Origin: Streptomyces caniscabiei
Lineage (GTDB): Bacteria; Actinomycetota; Actinomycetes; Streptomycetales; Streptomycetaceae
Assembly (NCBI RefSeq): GCF_014930365.1
Contig: NZ_JABXWI010000011.1
Coordinates: forward strand, 276,289 to 340,288
DNA: 64,000 bases
Reading direction: 5' to 3'
Of the stretch, positions 56,991 to 64,000 are shown piece after piece. Both the position numbers and the translations under genes were made by a program. Below the pieces are notes generated by a model. The model was not told where the DNA came from, made no database searches, and saw only the letters and a list, made by a program, of their open reading frames with translations. The first letter of the stretch is position 1. Every line of letters starts with the position of its first letter.

Positions 56991-57662
56991 GTGGCCATCC
57001 GCGTCCTACTGGTCGACGACCAGCCGCTGCTGCGTACCGGTTTCCGGATGATTCTGGAGGCGGAGCAGGACCTCGCGGTCGTCGGGGAGGCCGGGGACGG
57101 CCTCCAGGCGATCGACCAGGTGCGGGCGCTCCAGCCCGATGTGGTGCTGATGGACATCCGGATGCCCCGGATGGACGGGGTGGAGGCGACCCGTCAGATC
57201 ACCGGCCCCGGACGGGACGGCCCGGCGAAGGTACTGGTGCTGACCACGTTCGATCTGGACGAGTACGTGGTGGAGGCGCTGCGGGCGGGGGCCAGCGGCT
57301 TTCTGCTGAAGGACGCTCCGGCCAATGAGCTGGTGCAGGCGATCCGGGTCGTGGCGAACGGGGAGGCGATGCTCGCGCCGAGCATCACGCGCCGGCTGCT
57401 CGACAAGTACGCGGAGCATCTGCCGTCGGGCGAGGAGCCGGTGCCGGACACGCTGCACACGCTGACGGACCGTGAGGTCGAGGTGCTGAAGCTGGTGGCC
57501 CGGGGGCTGTCGAACGCGGAGATCGCCGCCGATCTGTTCGTCAGCGAGACCACGGTGAAGACGCATGTGGGCCATGTGCTGACGAAGTTGGGGCTGCGGG
57601 ACCGTGTGCAGGCGGCGGTGTACGCGTACGAGAGCGGGCTGGTGCGCCCCGGCGCGCAGTAG
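56991..57662 (+). CDS. NarL/FixJ-family response regulator
   Basis: A 223-residue regulator. The receiver domain has acidic pocket Asp9/Asp10, phospho-acceptor Asp55 in LMDIRMP and Lys107; the C-terminal LuxR-type helix-turn-helix reads LTDREVEVLKLVARGLSNAE, with SETTVKTHVGHVLTKLGL. No histidine kinase is adjacent, so the partner must be elsewhere. GTG 56991 has AGGAG 7 bases upstream. Confidence 0.94.
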   Translation: MAIRVLLVDDQPLLRTGFRMILEAEQDLAVVGEAGDGLQAIDQVRALQPDVVLMDIRMPRMDGVEATRQITGPGRDGPAKVLVLTTFDLDEYVVEALRAGASGFLLKDAPANELVQAIRVVANGEAMLAPSITRRLLDKYAEHLPSGEEPVPDTLHTLTDREVEVLKLVARGLSNAEIAADLFVSETTVKTHVGHVLTKLGLRDRVQAAVYAYESGLVRPGAQ

Positions 57663-57682
57663 CGCGCACCGGGCGGTACGCA

Positions 57683-57721
57683 CCGAGGGCGCTCCCTTCT
57701 TGTGGAAGGGAGCGCCCTCGG
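57683..57721. terminator. Strong bidirectional terminator
   Basis: A perfect 16-bp stem CCGAGGGCGCTCCCTT / AAGGGAGCGCCCTCGG with loop CTTGTGG between convergent genes. Confidence 0.85.
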
Positions 57722-57756
57722 TCGTACGGGGCCGTGGTGTCGGCCCGTGCTCGGTG

Positions 57757-59340
57757 TCAGCCCTTGCTGATCTCCCAGAAACGGAAGACGGTCGAGGCGT
57801 CCAGGCAGTACTCCAGGCCGTAGACGTCGTCGCGGACGACGGCGTACTGCTTGGCCTGCCAGACGGGGATGAGGGGGACGTCGGTGGCGACGATGTTCTG
57901 GAGCTCGGCGTACTCCTGCTCCGTGGAGGAGCGCTCGCTCTCGGCGGCGGTCTTCGTGAGGAGTTCACCGGTGATGGTGTTGTTGGTGTAGTTGTTGTCC
58001 AGCACGTTGCCCTTGCCGAAGAAGGGGCCGGTGAAGTTGTCGGGGTCCGGGTAGTCGGGGACCCAGCCCTTGACGTAGACGCCGTACTTGCCGGCGGCGA
58101 TGTCCTTCTCGTACCGATCGAAGGCGACGGACTCCACCTTGGCGTCGAACAGCCCACTGTCGTTGAGCTGCTTGGCGACGGCCTTCAACTCCTGGTCGGT
58201 GGCGGGGCCGTAGCGCGACGGGGTGGACCAGAGGGTCAGTTCGACCTTGTCGTCGATGCCGTCGGCGCGGAGCGCGGCCTCGGCCTTGGCCTTGGAGGGG
58301 CGGGCGCCGTAGGTGTCGAAGAAGGCCGTGTTGTGGCCGGTGATGCCGGCCGGGATGATCGAGTACAGCGGGGTGGCGGTGCCCTGGTAGACCTCGTCGA
58401 CGAGTGCCTCGCGGTCGAGGAGGTAGGCGATGGCCTGGCGGACGCCGAGCTTGCCGGTGACCGGGTCGTCCATGTTGAAGACGAGGTGCTGGACCTCGGC
58501 GCCGGTGCCGTCGACGATCTCGATGCCGCTGGCGGTGGAGGTGTCGGTCTCGATGTCGGAGATGTCGGAGGCGCTGAGGCCGCGGTAGGTGACGTCGAGG
58601 TCGCCCTCCAGCAGGGACTTCTTCAGGGCGTCCTGGTCACCGTGGAAGAACTTGAGGGTGACGCCGCTGTTCTCGACGTCGGCGGTGCCCTGGTAGTTCT
58701 CGTTGACGGTGAAGACGGCCTCGTCCTCGCCGAAGGACTCCAGCTTGTAGGGGCCGGAGCCGACCGCCTGGCCGTCCTTGCGGAGGCCGTCGGCGTCGTA
58801 GGAGCTCTCGTCGACGATCGAGCCGGCGCCGGAGGCGATCTTGCTGGGGAAGGTGGCGTCCGCGTACTTGAGGTCGAAGCGGACGGTCTTGTCGTCCGGG
58901 GTCTCGACCTTGTCGAGCATCGGGAACATGATCGCCGGGCCGGCGTCGTCGTTGATCTTCAGCATGCGGTCGAAGGAGAACTTGACGTCCTTCGCGGTGA
59001 GCGCCTCACCGTTGCTGAACTTCAGGCCGTCCTTGAGGGTGCACTCGTAGACCGTGGTGCCCCCGGCCGCGAAGGAGCACTCCTTGGCGAGGTCCGGTTC
59101 GGGCTCGGTGGCGCCGTTGGGGAAGCTCAGCAACGACTGGAAGACGTTGTTGAAGAGGAGCCAGGATCCCGGGTCGTAGCCGGAGGCGGGGTCGGTGGCC
59201 AGGACGTCGTCGGACATTCCCATCACGACGTTGGAGCCGGAGTCACCGGATCCCCCCGAGTCGGTGCCGCAACCGGTCAGCAGGCCGGCGGCAAGCCCTG
59301 TCGCCATGGTCAGGACGGGCCACTGGGTGCGTATGTTCAC
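57757..59340 (-). CDS. ABC transporter substrate-binding lipoprotein, peptide/nickel family (1)
   Basis: A 527-residue family 5 solute-binding protein. The lipobox LLTGC is near residue 24. SBP_bac_5 features are CTLKDGLKFSNGEALTAKDV, FSFDRMLKINDDAG, GSGPYKLESF, VKGWVPDYPDPDN and VPLIPVWQAK. It lies 91 bp after a paralogue with the same direction; no permease or ATPase genes are in the window. Confidence 0.92.
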   Translation of the reverse strand: MNIRTQWPVLTMATGLAAGLLTGCGTDSGGSGDSGSNVVMGMSDDVLATDPASGYDPGSWLLFNNVFQSLLSFPNGATEPEPDLAKECSFAAGGTTVYECTLKDGLKFSNGEALTAKDVKFSFDRMLKINDDAGPAIMFPMLDKVETPDDKTVRFDLKYADATFPSKIASGAGSIVDESSYDADGLRKDGQAVGSGPYKLESFGEDEAVFTVNENYQGTADVENSGVTLKFFHGDQDALKKSLLEGDLDVTYRGLSASDISDIETDTSTASGIEIVDGTGAEVQHLVFNMDDPVTGKLGVRQAIAYLLDREALVDEVYQGTATPLYSIIPAGITGHNTAFFDTYGARPSKAKAEAALRADGIDDKVELTLWSTPSRYGPATDQELKAVAKQLNDSGLFDAKVESVAFDRYEKDIAAGKYGVYVKGWVPDYPDPDNFTGPFFGKGNVLDNNYTNNTITGELLTKTAAESERSSTEQEYAELQNIVATDVPLIPVWQAKQYAVVRDDVYGLEYCLDASTVFRFWEISKG

Positions 59341-59431
59341 GTATGGATGCCTTGTGTCGTGGGTGCATTGCGGGCGCTCCGGGCTCCCCCGAGGCCGAAC
59401 GGCCCTGGTCCGGAGGGGTGGTGAGGTCCGG

Positions 59432-61036
59432 TCAGTCGCTTCTGCCGCGGCCCAGCTCCCAGAGCTGGAGGGTGGAGGCGGCGTTGAGGGCGTACTCGGC
59501 GCCGGTGACGTCGTCGCGGGCGGCGACGTACTGGTTGCCCTGCCACAGCGGCAGGACGGGCACGTCGTCGGCGACGATGTCCTGGATGCCGGCGAGGCTC
59601 TCCGCGGCGGAGAGCCGGTCGGCGGCGCGGCGGGACTCGGGGATCAGCTTGCCGCGGATCTCGCTGTTCGCGTAGGGCGAGCCGAGGAAGTTGTCCTTGT
59701 CGAGGAAGGGCGCGAGGTAGTTGTCGGCGTCGGGGAAGTCCGGGAACCAGCCCATGCCGTAGACGGCGTACTCGCCCTCCTGCTCGGCGGGGCGGAACGT
59801 GGACCAGGGGGTGCCCTTGATGGTGACGTCGAACAGGCCGCTGTCGTCGAGCTGCTTCTTCAGCAGCTCGAACTCCTTCTTCGTGGCGGCGCCGTAGTGG
59901 TCCGTCGTGTAGTGCAGGGTCAGCTTGACCGGGGCGGTGACGCCGGCCGTCTCCAGGGTCGACTTCGCCTTGGCGACGTCCGGGTCGCCGTACTTGTTGA
60001 AGAACGAGTTGGAGTGGCCGGTGATCCCGGCGGGGACCAGCGAGAAGAGGGGTTCGGCCTGGGAGCCGTACACCTTGGAGACGAGTTCGCCCCGGTCGAT
60101 GACCTCGGCCATGGCTCGGCGGACGGCGGTGCTCCTGACCGGTGAGGCGTCGGTGTTGAAGGCGAGGTAGCGGATCTCCAGCCCGGCGGACTCGATGACG
60201 TCGATGTCGCTGTCGGCCGCGTCGGAGAGCTTGGTGATCTGCTCAGGGGTCATCGTGCGGGTCATCAGGTCGATGTCGCCGTTCTTCAGGGCGGTGCCCA
60301 TGGCGTCGGCGCTCGCGTAGGAGCGCAGCTCGACCTTGTCGTTCTTCGGGTCCAACTGGCCCTTGTAGTTCGGGTTCTTGGTGAAGACGGCCCGGACCAG
60401 CTCGTTGTTCTCGACCTCGGCGTCCAGGGTGTACGGGCCGGACCCGTCGACCTCGAAGCCGTCGCGCAGCCTGCCCTTGTCGTAGTCGGCCGGGTTGACG
60501 ATGCCGGCGACCGGGGTGGAGAGCTTGTACGGGAGGGTCGCGTCGGGGCTGTTGAGGTGGAAGATCACCTCGTTGTCGCCCTTGGTCTCGACGAGGTCGA
60601 TGGTGGACAGCAGGGCGAAGACACCGCTGTCGGCCTTGAGGGAGCGGGCCCGGTCGATGGAGAACTTCACGTCCTCGGCGGTGATCGGGTCGCCGTTCGC
60701 GAACTTCAGGCCGTCGCGCAGGGTGCAGGCGTAGCGCTCGTTGCCGGAGTCGGTGAAGGAGCAGCTGGAGGCGGCCTCGGGCTCCGGTTCGCCGTCGCCG
60801 CGCGGCTGGACCAGGAGGGTCTGGACGGTCTGGCGGAGGATGTTCCAGGTGCCGACGTCGTAGGCGTAGGCCGGGTCGATGGGGGCCGGGGCGCCCTTCG
60901 AGGCGGTGAACTGGTCGGTGGTGCCGACGACGATCGCGTCACCGCTGTCGCCCGCGCTGTCGGTGGCACCGCAGGCGGCGAGTACCGGGGTGAGCAGACC
61001 GATCACGGCCGACAGCACCAAGGTCTTGCGGTTCAT
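59432..61036 (-). CDS. ABC transporter substrate-binding lipoprotein, peptide/nickel family (2)
   Basis: A 534-residue paralogue of the downstream gene: lipobox VLAAC, CTLRDGLKFANGDPITAEDV, GSGPYTLDAE, GMGWFPDFPDADN and VPVLPLWQGN. Peptides or related oligomers are the usual ligands. Tandem duplication with divergence is likely. ATG 61036. Confidence 0.92.
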   Translation of the reverse strand: MNRKTLVLSAVIGLLTPVLAACGATDSAGDSGDAIVVGTTDQFTASKGAPAPIDPAYAYDVGTWNILRQTVQTLLVQPRGDGEPEPEAASSCSFTDSGNERYACTLRDGLKFANGDPITAEDVKFSIDRARSLKADSGVFALLSTIDLVETKGDNEVIFHLNSPDATLPYKLSTPVAGIVNPADYDKGRLRDGFEVDGSGPYTLDAEVENNELVRAVFTKNPNYKGQLDPKNDKVELRSYASADAMGTALKNGDIDLMTRTMTPEQITKLSDAADSDIDVIESAGLEIRYLAFNTDASPVRSTAVRRAMAEVIDRGELVSKVYGSQAEPLFSLVPAGITGHSNSFFNKYGDPDVAKAKSTLETAGVTAPVKLTLHYTTDHYGAATKKEFELLKKQLDDSGLFDVTIKGTPWSTFRPAEQEGEYAVYGMGWFPDFPDADNYLAPFLDKDNFLGSPYANSEIRGKLIPESRRAADRLSAAESLAGIQDIVADDVPVLPLWQGNQYVAARDDVTGAEYALNAASTLQLWELGRGRSD

Positions 61037-61441
61037 GCTCGCGATTCTCCAGAGCTGTGTTCCGAGACGGGTGCTGGCGGGGTGGTGCGAGCGTGTCCCG
61101 GGAAGTACGGCGATGTTCTCGCGACGAGATTAGCCCGCACCGCCAGAGGGGCCCGCGCGCACCGGAGTTGAGTTCCCATCACGCTGCGGAACCGGGTGTG
61201 GACACAAATGGTGTAGTGCCCACGGAATGTTTGGGGCACGCTTCGCCAATCAGGACACAAAGGCGGGCCCGACGCCCTCGAACTCGGGGTCTGAGGGCGT
61301 CGGGCCGCCGCGTCGGCGGCCCTGGGAAGTGGGCAACGTCACAGGTGGAAAGGTATTCCCCTGTGCGGGAATTCAGTCATCGCGGCCCGTCGAATTCCGC
61401 GTGGCGGGGCCGTGGGCGCGATCTTGGAATTCCTTGCGTTT
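61037..61441. other. Intergenic region upstream of the binding-protein pair
   Basis: 405 bp without a gene. It contains the hairpin listed at 61266-61306. The part 61037-61265 must hold the promoter of the binding-protein genes; I cannot place it with confidence. Confidence 0.5.
61266..61306 (-). terminator. Hairpin terminator downstream of the HAD gene
   Basis: A perfect 14-bp stem GGCCCGACGCCCTC / GAGGGCGTCGGGCC around a 13-base loop, 135 bp beyond the HAD stop codon. Confidence 0.65.
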
Positions 61442-62146
61442 TCAATTGGCCGTGATCGCCATGAGGCCGTGCAGAAATGGCAGGTCGACCTCTTCCAGCG
61501 AGGTCACGACGGTGCGCCGGACGGCGGGGGCGATGGGGGCCACGGACGGGACGGCGACGACGTGGCATCCGGCGGCCTCCGCGGCGGCGACACCGGTCGC
61601 GGTGTCCTCGATGACCGCGCAGCGGGTCGGATCCGCGCCGAGGCCGGAGGCCGCGAGCAGGTAGGGGTCGGGGAAGGGCTTGGTCCGCTCGACCTCGTCG
61701 CCGGCGACGGTCAGCGCGAAGTGCTGGGGGCCGAGAGAGGTCAGCACACGGTCGATGATGCGCCGGTGCGAGGCGGAGACCAGGGCGGTCGGGACGCCGT
61801 GCGCGGCGAGTTCGGCGAGGAGCCGGGAGGCGCCGGGCATCAGCGGCAGGGAGCGCCCGATGCGTGCCTCGAAGCCGTCGTTGAGCAGCACGGTGAGCTC
61901 GGCGAGGGTGATGTCGGCGCCGGTGGCCTCGATCAGGAAGCCCGCGCTGCGGGTCATGGGTCCGCCGACCACGACATGGCGCCAGGAGTCGTCGAGGGCG
62001 TGTCCGAGGCCGGCGAAGACCTCGACCTCCACGTCCCACCAGAATCCCTCGGTGTCCACCAGGGTGCCGTCCATGTCCAGGAGCACGGCCTGGAGGGCCG
62101 AGCCTTCGGCCGTACGGGTTCCTGGCGCGGGAATCGTCGTGGTCAT
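61442..62146 (-). CDS. HAD-family hydrolase (beta-phosphoglucomutase-like)
   Basis: A 234-residue HAD phosphatase: motif I DMDGTLVDTE, motif II VSASHRR, motif III KPFPDPYLLAA, motif IV VIEDTATGVAAA, with an alpha-helical C1 cap (FWWDVEVEVFAGLGHALDDS). It hydrolyses a small phosphorylated metabolite. ATG 62146 is preceded by AAGGAGGTG. It lies 128 bp after metH on the same strand. Confidence 0.9.
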   Translation of the reverse strand: MTTTIPAPGTRTAEGSALQAVLLDMDGTLVDTEGFWWDVEVEVFAGLGHALDDSWRHVVVGGPMTRSAGFLIEATGADITLAELTVLLNDGFEARIGRSLPLMPGASRLLAELAAHGVPTALVSASHRRIIDRVLTSLGPQHFALTVAGDEVERTKPFPDPYLLAASGLGADPTRCAVIEDTATGVAAAEAAGCHVVAVPSVAPIAPAVRRTVVTSLEEVDLPFLHGLMAITAN

Positions 62147-62274
62147 CCGGCGCACCTCCTTGTGGGACGAGCAGGCCGGTTCCCGGGTGGGGAACCGGCC
62201 TGCGGTGGACCGACTAGTCTACGACGCCGCGCGGACAAGCGCCTTTCGATGCGGCTGAGGCCCTGTGTGGGGGC

Positions 62275-64000
62275 CTACCGGGCGTTGAAGTACTTCGCCT
62301 CGGGGTGGTGGATCACGATGGCGTCGGTGGACTGTTCGGGGTGGAGCTGGAACTCCTCCGAGAGCTGGACACCGATCCGCTCGGGTTCGAGGAGCTGCGC
62401 GATCTTGGCGCGGTCCTCCAGGTCGGGGCAGGCACCGTAGCCGAGGGAGAAACGCGCGCCCCGGTACTTCAGGTCGAACATGTCCTCGATCGCGGCGGGG
62501 TCCTCGCCGGCGAAGCCCAGCTCGGAGCGGACGCGGGCGTGCCAGTACTCGGCGAGGGCCTCGGCCAACTGCACGGACAGGCCGTGGAGTTCGAGGTAGT
62601 CCCGGTAGGCGTTGGCCTCGAAGAGCTTGGCGGTCTCCTCACCGATGCGGGAGCCGACGGTGACGACCTGGAGACCGACGACGTCGATCTCGCCGGACTC
62701 CTCGGGGCGGAAGAAGTCGGCCAGGCAGAGCCGGCGGCCACGGCGCTGGCGCGGGAAGGAGAACCGGGTCCGTTCGTTGCCGTCGTCGTCCAGGATGATC
62801 AGGTCATCGTCCTTGGAGACGCAAGGGAAGTAGCCGTAGACCACGGCCGCCTCCAGCAGGTTCTCGGTCTGGAGCCGGTCCAGCAGCCCGCGCAGCCGGG
62901 GCCGCCCCTCGGTCTCGACCAGCTCCTCGTACGTCGGCCCGTCGCCCGTGCGGGCCTGCTTCAGCCCCCACTGGCCCTTGAACAACGCCCCCTCGTCCAG
63001 CCAGGAGGCGTACTCCTTGAGCTGGATGCCCTTGACCACGCGGGTGTCCTGAAACGGGGGCGTGGGCACGGGGTTGTCGGTGGCGACGTCGGAGCGGACG
63101 TGGCCCTCCTCCGGCCGGTCCTCCACCACCGTGGCCGCGGCCGTGGCCTTGACCCGGCGCTGCCGCAGCTCGGGCAACTGCGCGCCCGGCACCCCGCGCT
63201 TGACGCCGATGAGGGCGTCCATCAGGCGCAGCCCCTCGAAGGCGTCGCGGGCGTAGCGGACCTCGCCCTCGTAGATCTCGTGCAGGTCCTGCTCGACATA
63301 CGCCCTGGTGAGCGCGGCGCCGCCGAGGATGACGGGGTAGTCGGCGGCCAGGCCGCGCTGGTTCAGCTCCTGAAGGTTCTCCTTCATGATCACTGTGGAC
63401 TTCACCAGCAGGCCCGACATGCCGATGACGTCGGCGCGGTGCTCGGCGGCGGCGTCCAGGATCGCCGAGACCGGCTGCTTGATACCGAGGTTGACGACGT
63501 TGTAGCCGTTGTTGGACAGGATGATGTCGACGAGGTTCTTGCCGATGTCGTGCACGTCACCGCGGACGGTCGCCAGGACGATGGTGCCCTTGCCCTCGGC
63601 GTCCGACTTCTCCATGTGCGGTTCGAGGTGGGCGACGGCGGTCTTCATCACCTCCGCCGACTGGAGCACGAACGGCAACTGCATCTGGCCGGAGCCGAAG
63701 AGTTCGCCGACGACCTTCATGCCGTCCAGGAGGGTGTCGTTGACGATGTCGAGGGCGGCGCGGGTCTGGAGGGCCTCGTCGAGGTCGGCCTCCAGGCCGT
63801 TCTTCTCGCCGTCGATGATGCGCCGCTTGAGACGCTCCTCCAACGGCAGAGCGGCCAGCTCCTCGGCCTTGCCCGCCTTCAGGGACTTGGCGGTGGCGCC
63901 CTCGAAGAGCGCCATCAGCTTCTGCAGCGGGTCGTAGCCCTCGGCGCGGCGGTCGTGGATGAGGTCGAGGGCCGTGTTCACCTCCTCCTCGCTGAAGCGG
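62275..64000 (-). CDS. metH: Cobalamin-dependent methionine synthase MetH, C-terminal part
   Basis: 575 residues of the C-terminal half; the gene continues beyond 64000. Order is the four-helix cap (EERLKRRIIDGEKNGLEADL), the B12 domain with DVHDIGKNLV (axial His) and GMSGLLVKS, a linker, and the AdoMet reactivation domain (FSLGYGACPDLEDR, ending HPEAKYFNAR). It transfers the methyl of 5-methyltetrahydrofolate to homocysteine. The stop is at 62275; no cobalamin riboswitch is visible because the 5' end is outside. Confidence 0.96.
   Translation of the reverse strand, partial: RFSEEEVNTALDLIHDRRAEGYDPLQKLMALFEGATAKSLKAGKAEELAALPLEERLKRRIIDGEKNGLEADLDEALQTRAALDIVNDTLLDGMKVVGELFGSGQMQLPFVLQSAEVMKTAVAHLEPHMEKSDAEGKGTIVLATVRGDVHDIGKNLVDIILSNNGYNVVNLGIKQPVSAILDAAAEHRADVIGMSGLLVKSTVIMKENLQELNQRGLAADYPVILGGAALTRAYVEQDLHEIYEGEVRYARDAFEGLRLMDALIGVKRGVPGAQLPELRQRRVKATAAATVVEDRPEEGHVRSDVATDNPVPTPPFQDTRVVKGIQLKEYASWLDEGALFKGQWGLKQARTGDGPTYEELVETEGRPRLRGLLDRLQTENLLEAAVVYGYFPCVSKDDDLIILDDDGNERTRFSFPRQRRGRRLCLADFFRPEESGEIDVVGLQVVTVGSRIGEETAKLFEANAYRDYLELHGLSVQLAEALAEYWHARVRSELGFAGEDPAAIEDMFDLKYRGARFSLGYGACPDLEDRAKIAQLLEPERIGVQLSEEFQLHPEQSTDAIVIHHPEAKYFNAR

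Overview
The window is a piece of a Streptomyces chromosome. The evidence is very high G+C with G/C-rich third codon positions, GTG/TTG starts, a conservon (cvn) operon with its P450, and the actinobacterial Pup-proteasome locus in its usual order next to tatA/tatC and a Ski2-type helicase. From 5' to 3' the window holds a cut-off serine hydrolase (1-969) and an N-formylglutamate amidohydrolase facing an APC permease (956-3621). A terpene synthase and an RluA-type pseudouridine synthase follow (4359-6419). Next is a conservon operon cvnA-B-C-D-P450 read on the minus strand (11105-6428), whose P450 carries EQSLW in place of the K-helix ExxR motif. A TetR gene then diverges from a guanidine/urea nitrogen operon of two DUF1989 proteins, a biotin-dependent carboxylase and allophanate hydrolase (11447-19080). 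After that come decayed IS5/IS110 remnants set in dispersed intergenic repeats, and a DUF5713 gene (19102-20985).

From 21047 to 55833 the core is conserved housekeeping on the minus strand: helicase, tatC, tatA, two small proteins, pafC, pafB, two FKBP isomerases, pafA, [MFS gene], LacI regulator (plus strand), prcA, prcB, a frameshifted HNH/endonuclease VII gene, pup, dop, the ARC/Mpa ATPase, a ferredoxin (plus strand), an exported protein, the tRNA m1A58 methyltransferase and a site-2 protease. The Pup parts work together: Dop deamidates Pup, PafA ligates it to substrates, ARC unfolds them and PrcA/PrcB degrade them.

The most notable object is an 11,488-bp mobile element at 32253-43740 that splits the MFS transporter gene between pafA and the LacI gene. 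Its ends carry the same motif, TTCCC then CTTGTGTTCA at an identical distance, and it is flanked by the hexamer CCCTCC on both sides. Removing the element plus one hexamer joins the two MFS halves into one 420-codon frame. Its recombination genes are three large overlapping tyrosine-recombinase-like ORFs plus a small coiled-coil protein, a Tn554-like arrangement. Its cargo is an Lrp regulator, a LysE exporter, a PaaI-type thioesterase, an MBL-fold hydrolase, panB and a complete MFS transporter related to the one it broke.

A second regulatory link is visible. The palindrome between the TetR gene and the guanidine operon (12226-12247) occurs again, with one mismatch, 55 bp before the APC permease (2027-2048), so the permease is very probably part of the same regulon although it lies 10 kb away. 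The right end holds a RecB-type nuclease, a NarL-type response regulator, two tandem dipeptide-type binding lipoproteins without permeases, a HAD phosphatase and the C-terminal part of MetH running off the window edge.
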